Shown here: positions 1 through 8,180 of the stretch, piece by piece
Layout of the letters: each line of letters opens with the position of its first letter
Numbering within the stretch: the stretch's first letter is position 1
From: Streptomyces sp. NBC_01210
Lineage (GTDB): Bacteria > Actinomycetota > Actinomycetes > Streptomycetales > Streptomycetaceae
Length of the DNA stretch: 64,000 bases
Reading direction: 5' to 3'
Assembly (NCBI RefSeq): GCF_036010325.1
Contig: NZ_CP108549.1
Location: 8,184,001 to 8,248,000 of the forward strand
Made by a program: the position numbers and the translations under genes
Notes under the pieces: model-generated
What the model was told of the DNA's origin: nothing
Seen by the model: only the letters and a program-made list of their open reading frames with translations
Databases searched by the model: none

Positions 1-1
1 G

Positions 2-1129
2 GCCCGGGCCGAGGTCGCGCGGACTGCCGCGATCTGGCGTTATTACGCCCAGGCCCCGTACGAACCCACCGGCGCCGTCCACGAACCCGCCGCCGGCCCC
101 GGACTCCTCCTCACCCGCCGGCGCCCGCACGGCGTCGCGGGCCTCATCACACCCTGGAACTTCCCCTTCGCCATCCCGAGCTGGAAGGCTGCCCCGGCAC
201 TCGCCGTGGGCAACGCGGTCGTCCTCAAGCCCGCTCCGGAAGCGACAGCATGTGCCCAGCGCCTGGCCGAGATCGTCGAACAGAGCCTGCCGGCCGGGGT
301 GTTCACCGTGCTTCCCGGCGGGGCGAACGAGGGCAACGCCCTCGTCGCCGCCGCCGACGTCGTCTCCTTCACCGGCTCGACAACCGTCGGCCGGGCAGTC
401 GCACGTGCCGCCACGGCCCGCGGCATCCCGGTCCAGGCGGAGATGGGCGGCCTGAACGCGGCCCTCGTCCTTCCGGACGCCGACATCGAGCGGGCCGCGG
501 TCCACATCGCCGCCGCGATCGCCGGATACGCGGGCCAGAAATGCACCGCCACCAGCCGCGTGATCGCGGTCGGTGCGGCCCTCGATCCCCTGCGCGAGGC
601 ACTCTCCGAGGCGCTGCGGACCGTCCCGGTCGGCGACCCGGCCGACCCGTCCATCGTGTGCGGACCCCTCATCAACGAACATGCTCGCGATCAGGTCAGC
701 AGTGCCTGGGGCGGGCTCTCGGTACTCGCGGGTGGAACCGTGCCCGACCTTCCCGGCTGGTACGCGGCCCCGACCCTGGTAGAGAAGGTGTCCCCGGGCC
801 ACCGGCTGCTGCGCGAGGAGGTCTTCGGGCCCATCGCGGCCCTGCTGCCCGCCGACGACCTCGCCCACGCGGTACGGATCACCAACTCGGTCCCGTACGG
901 CCTGGTCACCTCGGTCCACACCGCGGACCTGGACACGGCCCTCAACGGACTGGATCAGCTCGACACCGGGATGACCCGGATCAACGCCCCGTCCACCGGC
1001 GTGGACTTCCACCTGCCTTTCGGCGGCGCCAAGGCATCGAGCCACGGGCCGCGCGAACAGGGTCACGCGGCCTTGGAGTTCTACACCTCGAGCCGCACGT
1101 ACACCCTGTCACCTGTGAAAACAACGTGA
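2..1129 (+). CDS. Aldehyde dehydrogenase, 5' end cut by window
   Basis: NAD(P)-dependent aldehyde dehydrogenase that oxidises an aldehyde to a carboxylate or similar product. The frame is open from base 2, so the N-terminus lies outside the window; a GTG at 206 is internal, because family motifs precede it (ITPWNFP, the cofactor-binding loop, around bases 146-166). Further on come KPAPEAT, the general-base Glu in EMGGLNA, the catalytic Cys in GQKCTATSR and the EVFGPI motif. About 375 residues are present of a usual 470-500. The AMGG/ELGG and C-terminal sequence suggest a 2,5-dioxovalerate or semialdehyde type, but the substrate cannot be assigned. Confidence 0.93.
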   Translation, partial: ARAEVARTAAIWRYYAQAPYEPTGAVHEPAAGPGLLLTRRRPHGVAGLITPWNFPFAIPSWKAAPALAVGNAVVLKPAPEATACAQRLAEIVEQSLPAGVFTVLPGGANEGNALVAAADVVSFTGSTTVGRAVARAATARGIPVQAEMGGLNAALVLPDADIERAAVHIAAAIAGYAGQKCTATSRVIAVGAALDPLREALSEALRTVPVGDPADPSIVCGPLINEHARDQVSSAWGGLSVLAGGTVPDLPGWYAAPTLVEKVSPGHRLLREEVFGPIAALLPADDLAHAVRITNSVPYGLVTSVHTADLDTALNGLDQLDTGMTRINAPSTGVDFHLPFGGAKASSHGPREQGHAALEFYTSSRTYTLSPVKTT

Positions 1130-1212
1130 CAAGGGGTTACGGGTCGCCCAGGTCAACGAGGAGGCAGCCCTGGCCGAGGCGGGCCACGGCTGACTCGGGC
1201 GGCACGGCCCTC

Positions 1213-1229
1213 CATAACGTGGAGTTATG
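1213..1229. promoter_or_regulatory. Inverted repeat, candidate operator
   Basis: A perfect 6-bp inverted repeat, CATAAC-GTGGA-GTTATG, lies about 100 bp upstream of the S33 peptidase gene. Closer to that start is a second pair, TTCACA (1291) and TGTGAA (1312). The spacing fits an operator for a dimeric repressor, but no regulator is linked to it here. Confidence 0.35.
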
Positions 1230-1325
1230 CGGACTTGGGGGCTCCCCGCCGACGGTCGGCCGCACCATGCTGAGCCATGCAATGTCACACTTCACACCGC
1301 AGCTCCTGGGCTGTGAAAGGGATCC

Positions 1326-2591
1326 ATGAACCCCGCGTACGCGACCGTCGACCATGTCTTCACCGTCCCCCTGGACCACTCCGCCCCCAATGGGCCGGAC
1401 ATCCAGGTCTTCGCCCGTGAGGTCGCCGACCCGGCCCGCGTCGGCGAGCGACTTCCCTGGCTGCTCTACCTGCAGGGCGGCCCGGGCGGCAAATCACCCC
1501 GTCCGTCGGCCGGTTCACCGAGCTGGCTGCCCCAGGCGCTCAAGACCCACCGGGTGCTCCTGCTGGACCAGCGCGGCACCGGCCGCTCCACCCCCGTCAC
1601 CGCCCGGTCCGCCGCCCGCTTCGCATCACACGCCCAACTCGCCGCTTATCTCGGACATTTTCGTGCGGACGCCGTGGTTGCCGACGCGGAACTGATTCGT
1701 CGTCAGCTCTGCGATGGACAGCCCTGGGAGACACTCGGTCAGAGCTACGGCGGCTTCATCACCCTCACCTACCTCTCCCAGGCGCCCGAGGGCCTGCGGG
1801 CCTGCTACGTGACCGGTGGTCTGCCCGGTCTCACCGCCACCGCCGACGACGTGTACGCCCGCACCTACCCGCGGGTGCGGGACCGCGTTATGGACTTCTA
1901 CGCCCGCTACCCCGACGACGCCCCCCGCCTCCGCAAGATCGCCGATCTCCTCGCGACCACCGAGGTCCACCTGCCCAATGGAGACCGCCTCACCACCCGC
2001 CGTCTGCGCACCCTCGGACTCGCCCTCGGCATGGGCGACGGCTTCGAACGGCTCCATTGGCTGCTCGATGAATCCCTGGACGGAGATGGCGAGTTGACCG
2101 ACACCTTCCTCCATCAGGTGATGGCCCTCACCGGCTTCACCGACAATCCGCTGTTCGCCGTGATGCAGGAGACGCTCTACGGTCAGGGCGCGGCTTCGAG
2201 CGGCTGGGCCGCTTCGCGGGCGCTCGCGGACCTCCCTGAATTCGCCGAGGACGCGGATCCCCTTCTCCTCACCGGAGAAATGATCTACCCGTGGATGTTC
2301 CGCGACATCACGGGTCTGCGCCCCTTCGCGGACGCCGCCGACCTGCTGGCCGAACGCGCCGACTGGCCGCCGCTGTACGACCCCCACCGCCTCGCCGTCA
2401 ACCAGGTTCCCCTCGCCGCGATCGTCTACCACGACGACATGTATGTGGACGCCGCACTCTCCCTGCGCACCGCGTGCGAGGTCGGTGCCACCCGCGCCTG
2501 GATCACCAATGAATGGGAGCACGATGGCGTCACCGCCTCTGGCGGCCGTGTGCTGGCCCGCCTGATGGACCTGGCCGCAGACCGCGCGTAA
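1326..2591 (+). CDS. S33-family proline iminopeptidase / alpha-beta hydrolase
   Basis: A 421-residue alpha/beta-hydrolase of the proline iminopeptidase (S33) type, which removes N-terminal proline or similar residues from peptides. The oxyanion-hole motif LQGGPGG is near residue 50, the nucleophile elbow GQSYGGF has Ser140, and a catalytic His fits EWEHDGV near the C-terminus. There is no signal peptide, so it is probably cytoplasmic. The ATG is preceded by AAAGGGATCC, a usable ribosome-binding site. The length matches the larger actinobacterial S33 enzymes with a helical cap. It stands as a single gene ahead of the secreted M6 protease, 64 bp downstream. Confidence 0.9.
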   Translation: MNPAYATVDHVFTVPLDHSAPNGPDIQVFAREVADPARVGERLPWLLYLQGGPGGKSPRPSAGSPSWLPQALKTHRVLLLDQRGTGRSTPVTARSAARFASHAQLAAYLGHFRADAVVADAELIRRQLCDGQPWETLGQSYGGFITLTYLSQAPEGLRACYVTGGLPGLTATADDVYARTYPRVRDRVMDFYARYPDDAPRLRKIADLLATTEVHLPNGDRLTTRRLRTLGLALGMGDGFERLHWLLDESLDGDGELTDTFLHQVMALTGFTDNPLFAVMQETLYGQGAASSGWAASRALADLPEFAEDADPLLLTGEMIYPWMFRDITGLRPFADAADLLAERADWPPLYDPHRLAVNQVPLAAIVYHDDMYVDAALSLRTACEVGATRAWITNEWEHDGVTASGGRVLARLMDLAADRA

Positions 2592-2655
2592 CCCCATCCT
2601 CTGCCGTCCTTCCCCTCCGCTTCCGCCTGTCACCAACGCCCCCAATGGGAGAGAC

Positions 2656-3869
2656 ATGTCCGCCCTGCCGACCCGCCTGCGGCCGCTCACCGCGGTATTC
2701 GCCCTCGTCTCCGGTCTCGCCGCCGCGACCACGGCCACCGCTGCCACAACGCCCAATTCGTTTGCTCCGGCCGCTGATTGTGCCCTTCCCGGCAAGACCG
2801 GCTGGACCGACGAGGGCCACAACACCGATCGGACCCAGTTCCAGCGCTCCACCGGCACCCACCGCGTCCTGACCCTGTTCGTGGACTTCCCCGACGCGCA
2901 GGCCACGGACTCCACGGACGCGTACGCCGCCCAACTCGCCCCGGCCGCCGACTGGATGAGCAGAGCCGGCTACGGCCGCTCCCGGCTCGCCATCAGCTCG
3001 TTGCACCGCTGGATTCGGATGCCCGCGGACTCCACCTCGTACGGATTCGCGCGCGGCCTCACCTTCGAGACCCACGAGAAGTACGTCCGCGACGCGATCA
3101 CCGCCGCCGACCCCCACGCGGACCTCGCCGCGTACGACATGGTGTATGTCGTTCCCACGAAGGCAGCGGCCGCGATCTCCTTCTCCCCGACCTACCTCTA
3201 CGACCCGACCACGCCCGGTGTCACCGCCGACGGCACCCGCCTCAAGTGGGCGGTCACCTTCGGGCAGGACATGTGGCGCTGGTGTACAAGGTCGCCGCCC
3301 ACGAGACCGGTCACACCTTCGGCCTCCCGGACCTGTATTCTTTCACCGGCTCCACCCACCAGTACGCCGGCGGCTGGGACGTCATGGGCAACATCGCAGG
3401 ACCCGCCCCGCAGTACCTCGGCTGGCACTCGTGGAAGCTCGGCTGGACCCGCGACAACCAGGTCTCCTGCCTGCCCGGCCCCGGACGCCGCACGGTACGG
3501 CTGACCCCGGTGGAGCGCCCCGGCGGGACCAAGATCGCCGTACTGCGCACCGGCGAGACCACGGCGTACGTCGCCGAGTCCCGCCGCGCCGAGGGCAACG
3601 ACCAGGGCGCCTGCTCCACCGGCGTCCTCATCTACAAGGTCGATTCCGCCGCCCGGACCGGCGAGGGACCGGTAAGGATCATCAACGCCAACCCGACCGC
3701 CACTCCGCCCACTGGTTGCACCCAGCTGGACATGGCCGCATACGCGCCCGGCCGGACCTTCACCGATCCGGACACCGGAGCCCGGATCGATGTCCTCGCG
3801 GGCGGCAGGGCAGGGGACGTGGTGCGGCTCAGCAAGGCGGGACGGTCAGCCGCGCATATGGACGGGTGA
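2656..3869 (+). pseudogene. Secreted M6-family metalloprotease, frameshifted
   Basis: An extracellular zinc protease of the M6 (immune inhibitor A-like) group, split between two frames. The first frame starts at ATG 2656 with a signal peptide (hydrophobic LTAVFALVSGLAAA) and runs through VLTLFVDFPD to FGQDMWRW. The second frame takes over near 3282 with YKVAAHETGHTFGLPDLY, carrying the zinc motif HETGH (His codon at 3300), then WDVMG and the C-terminal part to 3869. Restoring one G in the GGTG at 3281-3284 would join the frames into about 404 residues. No slippery heptamer is visible, so programmed frameshifting is unlikely. It is either a recent inactivation or a one-base sequencing deletion. 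Confidence 0.85.
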
Positions 3870-3896
3870 CACAGGAATGCGTCCTGCCCCCGGTCG

Positions 3897-4997
3897 TCAC
3901 ACCGCGGGGACCCGATGTGTCGGTGCGGTCATCGGCTCCTCGGCGGAGCGCTGGTGGGGAATCGGCAACTCTCCCTGCTGCACGGCAATGGTCCGCGTCG
4001 GAGCGGGGATGCTGATGCCCTCGGCACGGTAGCGGCGGTGCAGACGCTTGATGAACTCATGCTTGATCCGGTACTGGTCACTGAACTCGCCGACCCCCAG
4101 GATCACCGTGAAGCCGATCCTGGAGTCGCCGAACGTGTGGAAACGAACGGCCGGTTCATGGTCGGGCAGGGCGCCGGCGATGTCCGCCATCACGCTCTCG
4201 ACGACCTCGGTGGTGACCCGCTCGACATGGTCCAGGTCGCTGTCGTAGCCGACTCCCACCTGGACGTTGAGCGTCATCTGCTGGTCCGGCCGGTGGAAGT
4301 TGGTCATGTTGGTGCCGGACAGCTTCGTGTTGGGGATGATCACCAGGTTGCTGGAGAGCTGGCGCACCACGGTGTTGCGCCAGTTGATGTCGACGACATA
4401 GCCCTCCTCGCCGCTGCTGAGCCTGATGTAGTCACCGGGCTGCACCGTTCGGGAAGCGAGGATGTGCACTCCCGCGAAGAGGTTGGCCAGAGTGTCCTGC
4501 AAGGCCAGGGCGACTGCCAGACCTCCCACGCCCAGCGCGGTGAGCAGCGGGGCGATGGAGACGCCCAGGGTCTCCAGTACGACAAGGAAGCCCATGGCCA
4601 GCACCACGACGCGCGTGATGTTCACGAATATGGTGGCCGACCCGGCGACACCGGACCTGGACTGCGCCACGGCCTGCACCATCCCGGCGACGATCCTCGC
4701 GGCCGTGAGGGTCGCGGCCATGATGAGCACGGCGGTGAGCGTCATGGTGACGTTGCGTCCGACCCCGGCGTTCAGTGGCAGCACCGACGCCGCGACCGCC
4801 ACGCCGCCGGTGATCGCTGCCCAGGGGGCCAGTGCCCGCAGGGCGTCAACAAGGATGTCGTCGCCGCTCCAACGCGTTCTGCCGGCCCGTTCGCCGAGCC
4901 ATTTCAGGATCACGAGCAGCACCAGGGCGGCCGCGATGCCTGCGGCCACCGCGATTCCGGCGACGATCACGTCGTGCAGTGTGAGGTCCCGGTTCAC
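3897..4997 (-). CDS. MscS-family mechanosensitive ion channel
   Basis: Small-conductance mechanosensitive channel, which opens under membrane tension to release solutes on osmotic downshock. The 366-residue product has four hydrophobic segments, then the MscS pore-lining helix and beta domain (LLTALGVGGLAVALALQDTL, then ASRTVQPGDYI and IPNTKLSG). The GTG at 4997 is chosen because GGGAGGAAAGCG sits just before it; an in-frame extension to 5153 encodes low-complexity sequence without channel features. The gene converges on the M6 protease gene and appears monocistronic. Confidence 0.92.
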   Translation of the reverse strand: MNRDLTLHDVIVAGIAVAAGIAAALVLLVILKWLGERAGRTRWSGDDILVDALRALAPWAAITGGVAVAASVLPLNAGVGRNVTMTLTAVLIMAATLTAARIVAGMVQAVAQSRSGVAGSATIFVNITRVVVLAMGFLVVLETLGVSIAPLLTALGVGGLAVALALQDTLANLFAGVHILASRTVQPGDYIRLSSGEEGYVVDINWRNTVVRQLSSNLVIIPNTKLSGTNMTNFHRPDQQMTLNVQVGVGYDSDLDHVERVTTEVVESVMADIAGALPDHEPAVRFHTFGDSRIGFTVILGVGEFSDQYRIKHEFIKRLHRRYRAEGISIPAPTRTIAVQQGELPIPHQRSAEEPMTAPTHRVPAV

Positions 4998-5219
4998 CGC
5001 TTTCCTCCCGTTGCACGGGGAAGAGTACGGACGGCGGGGGTTGCCGCTGTGAGCCGGATGTGATGTGTCGTCACCATGCCACCTGTGCAGTCTGGGAGGG
5101 CGGTTGTGCGGTCGCGTCGGGTCGTACGGAATCCACTCGGCGCGACCTGTCATCCTGCCGCACGCCGCAGGCAGCAGTGCAGGTGGGCCACCTCGGAACA
5201 GCGCTGGGGCGCGCGGAGC

Positions 5220-5873
5220 TCAGTGGGCGAGGAGCATGTAGGTGTTCTCCAGCTCGTCCTGCACGACGTGGGCATCTCCCGCGACCGTCCGTACGAGAAG
5301 GTCGTTTTCCGGGGTGTGGACCCGGTACCGCCAGCCTTGCGGGAGTCGCAGCCGCCGACCGAGCGTGGCCAGAGATTCCATCGTCTGGCTGTCGTCCACG
5401 GTGTGGGAGTACGCCTGTAGGACGTATGTGCGGTCGCCCGGGGCGATCAGCTCGTGCACCGGCTTGCCACTGGACAGGACGTACTCGGTGTCCCGTTTCA
5501 CCGTGGAATCGACGTAGAACTTCCTGGCCGTCGCCCCGGTGAGGTCGATCTCCGCGGGGATGCGGACCTCGGCCACCCAGCGGGCCTCCAGGCCGTCGAA
5601 CATCGCGGTGTCCCCCCACTGGAACGTCGTGACCTCGTCGATCGTCCAGAAGCGGGGTCCGTTCAGGAACACCATCGGCACCTGGAATTGTTCCGCCAGC
5701 GCACGGGGGTCGAGCGCGTTCCACTGCTCAGGCGGACAGTCGTTGAGGCCGAAGGTGTTGTAGACGGCGGCCTTGAGATGACCGTCCTCGCCCGGCGAGA
5801 TGAGAAGGACCTCGCCGTAGCGAGCGTTCCGCATACCGCTCAGGTGCCGGGACGCTTTCGTCGTGTGGGACAT
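5220..5873 (-). CDS. Conserved hypothetical protein, 217 aa
   Basis: I do not recognise the family. The protein is soluble, with no signal peptide or membrane segment. It has a balanced composition with motifs such as YNTFGLNDCPPEQWNALD in the first third and YVLQAYSHTVDD in the second, where the sequence reads like a beta-rich domain. A strong GAAGGAGGAGCC precedes the ATG at 5873, and codon use is normal for the host, so it is a real gene. Its neighbours (MscS and a relic) do not suggest a role. Confidence 0.82.
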   Translation of the reverse strand: MSHTTKASRHLSGMRNARYGEVLLISPGEDGHLKAAVYNTFGLNDCPPEQWNALDPRALAEQFQVPMVFLNGPRFWTIDEVTTFQWGDTAMFDGLEARWVAEVRIPAEIDLTGATARKFYVDSTVKRDTEYVLSSGKPVHELIAPGDRTYVLQAYSHTVDDSQTMESLATLGRRLRLPQGWRYRVHTPENDLLVRTVAGDAHVVQDELENTYMLLAH

Positions 5874-5894
5874 GGCTCCTCCTTCTCACCGCCC

Positions 5895-5941
5895 GTCTCC
5901 GCTCCTGCGCGGAGACCGCCTGTGGGCCGGGCCCGCAGGCG
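5895..5941. terminator. Two tandem hairpins
   Basis: Two adjacent inverted repeats: GTCTCCGC-N6-GCGGAGAC (5895-5916) and CGCCTG-T-GGG...CCC-G-CAGGCG (5917-5941). They could terminate the long minus-strand operon that ends at 6349 or form the leader of the gene starting at 5873. Neither is followed by a T-tract, as is usual in Streptomyces. Confidence 0.5.
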
Positions 5942-6096
5942 GGCGGGCCCGGGCAGTGTCGCGGGTCTCCACTCCATCAAGAGCAGCACACGTGTGGTGA
6001 AGTCGCACGCCGTCCCCGGTGGCGTCGAGCGACGGCCGGGCGGGCAGGCGGCGCTGACCGCCTGGGTGGCGAGGGGCGGAGCGGCAGCCGAGGCGG

Positions 6097-6267
6097 TCAA
6101 GAGTGATTCTCGGGTGGTGCGGTCGGGTCGGCGCCGGCCAGGAAGCCGATGGCCTGGGCCTCGATGTGTACGGCGCCGAGTGCTGCCGCCCAGCGGGCGA
6201 TCGCATGTGCCAGTGCTGTGGCTCCCGCCTCGTCGCCGCTGTCGCGGGCCAGGAGGGCCGGCAGCAT
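6097..6267 (-). pseudogene. Short coding relic or small ORF (56 aa)
   Basis: The 475-bp gap between the 5873 start and the Trm112-like gene contains one stretch that reads like real protein: a 56-codon minus-strand frame with normal actinobacterial composition (DEAGATALAHAIARWAAALG, then VHIEAQAIGFLAGADP) ending in TGA. An in-frame stop lies just upstream of its ATG and no convincing ribosome-binding site is present. It therefore looks like the C-terminal remnant of a lost helical protein, though a small functional gene is possible. The rest of the gap holds nothing I can support. Confidence 0.4.
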
Positions 6268-6348
6268 CTGCGGATGAGGCCCGCGGGGTCACACCCCACC
6301 CGTCGCCGGCGACTCAGGAAGGGGTACAGCCGCCGTCGGCGGCGAATG

Positions 6349-6558
6349 TCAGGGACCGATTCGTCTGAGGATCCGCTCGTGCTCCTCGTCGGGCACCCGG
6401 GCACCGGAGGAGGGCAGCAGTTGCGGTATTCCATCGATGATCGGATAGCGCCGGTGCAGCCGCGGGTTGTAGAGGATCTCCTCGGGCAGGAGCAGCGTCA
6501 GCTGCCCCTTGTCGATCGGGCAGACGATGATCCGGAGCAGGGGATCGTCAGGCTTCAT
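6349..6558 (-). CDS. Trm112-family small zinc-finger-like protein
   Basis: A 69-residue Trm112/YcaR-type protein. In eukaryotes Trm112 is an activator subunit for methyltransferases; in bacteria related proteins occur beside glycosyltransferase and methyltransferase genes. The motif LLRIIVCPIDKGQL and the later YPIIDGIPQLLP are diagnostic. Only one Cys of the usual zinc-binding set is visible, so metal binding is doubtful. The ATG at 6558 is chosen because AAGGAG lies 8 nt upstream; the start overlaps the transporter gene by 11 nt. As last gene of an operon with two methyltransferases, it may be their partner (inference). Confidence 0.87.
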   Translation of the reverse strand: MKPDDPLLRIIVCPIDKGQLTLLLPEEILYNPRLHRRYPIIDGIPQLLPSSGARVPDEEHERILRRIGP

Positions 6559-7456
6559 GAGCCAACTCCTTTGCCGGGGTGGGGGGTTCGTCATGGCGCG
6601 GAAGCATCAGCAGGACGGAGACGGCGAGTACGGTGCCGCCGAGTCGCAGGGCGAGCCGCAGCGGGTCTCCCGGCAGGGACTCGCCGAAGACGAAAGTGCC
6701 GAGCGCGGCCGTGAACAGACACGTGACGGTGGTGCAGACGGGCACGATCAGAGATGCCCGGCAGCGCTGCAGCGCGGTCTGGGACAGGATCAGGCCGGTG
6801 ACCGAGGTGAAGAGCAGGATGTACGGATAGGGGGACCTCAGCAGGGCGAGGACCGTGTCTCCGATACCGCGGGTCGTCAGATGACCGGAGACGCCCTTGA
6901 TGGCGAGCGAGCTGACGCCGTACAACAGGCCGACAGCGACACCGTATTCGACGCCGGCGGTCGGCAGCCGGTGACGGCGGCGGGTCCGGCGTTCCACGGA
7001 CCGGTACAGCCACAGCCCCGCTGCGAGCGCGGGCAGGCAGATCAGCAGGACACGGCGGGCCGAGGCATGCCCGCCCACGGCGTCGGAGCGCTGGAGGGAG
7101 GCCACGACCATCAGCAGGGCGAGGGTGATCACGACCACGCCACGTCGCTCGCGGCCGCTGGGGCGCTCGCCCAGCACGACCGAGGAAAGCAGAAGCAGCA
7201 GCACGAGACCGGAGACGAAGATGCCCTGCGCGGCCGCGATGGGAAGCGTGCGGTAGACGGCCAGCTGTGCCGCGAAGCCGGCGGCGAGCGCGAGCGAACC
7301 GCCGAGCCACAACGGGCTGCCGATGAGCAACCGTACGACTCGGGCCGGCTGTCCCGTGTTCAGTCGCGGCAGGCGGGACAGCGCCCGCTTCTCGAGTACG
7401 AAGCCTGTGCTGTAGAAGACGTTGGCCAGCAGAGCCGATGCCACCCCCCACCACAT
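6548..7456 (-). CDS. DMT-superfamily (EamA-like) membrane transporter
   Basis: A 302-residue integral membrane protein with about nine or ten hydrophobic helices in two half-repeats, the layout of drug/metabolite transporters. It opens with MWWGVASALLANVFYSTGF, and the second half carries ASLIVPVCTTVTCLFTAALG and FGESLPGD, typical of EamA domains. The ATG at 7456 lies 4 nt after the stop of the upstream methyltransferase, implying translational coupling. In this operon it may flip or export a lipid-linked or acylated intermediate; that is inferred from context only. Confidence 0.85.
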   Translation of the reverse strand: MWWGVASALLANVFYSTGFVLEKRALSRLPRLNTGQPARVVRLLIGSPLWLGGSLALAAGFAAQLAVYRTLPIAAAQGIFVSGLVLLLLLSSVVLGERPSGRERRGVVVITLALLMVVASLQRSDAVGGHASARRVLLICLPALAAGLWLYRSVERRTRRRHRLPTAGVEYGVAVGLLYGVSSLAIKGVSGHLTTRGIGDTVLALLRSPYPYILLFTSVTGLILSQTALQRCRASLIVPVCTTVTCLFTAALGTFVFGESLPGDPLRLALRLGGTVLAVSVLLMLPRHDEPPTPAKELAHEA

Positions 7457-7460
7457 GGCT

Positions 7461-8180
7461 CTACACCCGCCTGGCGTGCACCAGGAGGATGGAGGCCAGG
7501 GATGGCGCGGCACAGGCGGCCCGGTCGACCGGGCGCAGGGCGCGCGGGACACCGTGGAAGGGCGCGCCGGCCAGGGTGACCACCTCGAAGCCCGTGGCGG
7601 TGAGGAATCCCCGCAGGGCGCGGGCGGTGAACAGGCGTAGGTGGCCCACCACTTGGGATCCCGGGCGGCCGTGAATGCCGCGCAGGCTGACCTCCGAGAA
7701 CACGGGCTGCACCCCGACGGCCAGCAGCACCCGGTTGTACCAGGCGGCCAGGTTCGGAGTGGAGAGCATCAGATGGCCACCCGGTTTGAGGATGCGGCGC
7801 AGTTCGTCCATGGCGCTGTCGGGATCCACCAGATGCTCGATCACCTCGCTGAAGAGCACGGCGTCGGCACTCGCGTCGGCCAACGGCAGCCCGCCCGACG
7901 TCAGTTCACCCCGCACGACATGGTTCATCCGGGTGGCGGCCCGGCGCAGCGCGTCCTGGGACCAGTCGATACCGACGATCCGGTGATCGCCAAGGAGCGG
8001 ACCCGCGGTGGCCGCCGCGGAGCCGTCGCCGCAGCCGACGTCGACGACGAGGGAGGGCTCGGGGGGCAGCACTCGGGCCAGCATCACCGCCTGGCGCCGG
8101 CTGCGCTCATCTCCGGAGGCGACGGGGACGGCCGGGTTCTCGTAGAACTCGCGCAGTCCCGCGGGGAGAGTTCCCGTCAT
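7461..8180 (-). CDS. Class I SAM-dependent methyltransferase
   Basis: A 239-residue soluble methyltransferase. The SAM-binding motif I is VVDVGCGDGSAAA, followed by the acidic residue in RIVGIDWS, then the post-motif ADAVLFSEVIEHLVDP and the motif-III region LKPGGHLMLSTPN. These are typical of Methyltransf_11/UbiE-like enzymes acting on small molecules, lipids or sugars. The start overlaps the acyltransferase stop as ATGA (8177-8180), so it is translated as part of the envelope operon. The acceptor is unknown. Confidence 0.92.
   Translation of the reverse strand: MTGTLPAGLREFYENPAVPVASGDERSRRQAVMLARVLPPEPSLVVDVGCGDGSAAATAGPLLGDHRIVGIDWSQDALRRAATRMNHVVRGELTSGGLPLADASADAVLFSEVIEHLVDPDSAMDELRRILKPGGHLMLSTPNLAAWYNRVLLAVGVQPVFSEVSLRGIHGRPGSQVVGHLRLFTARALRGFLTATGFEVVTLAGAPFHGVPRALRPVDRAACAAPSLASILLVHARRV

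Noticed and set aside
2656..3869. Programmed ribosomal frameshifting in the M6 protease
   Set aside because: There is no slippery heptamer or downstream stem at the junction, and M6 proteases are normally single-frame genes.
5886..6434. 182-codon minus-strand ORF in the 5.9-6.4 kb gap
   Set aside because: Arg/Pro/Ser-rich shadow sequence; only the 56-codon frame at 6097-6267 looks coding there.
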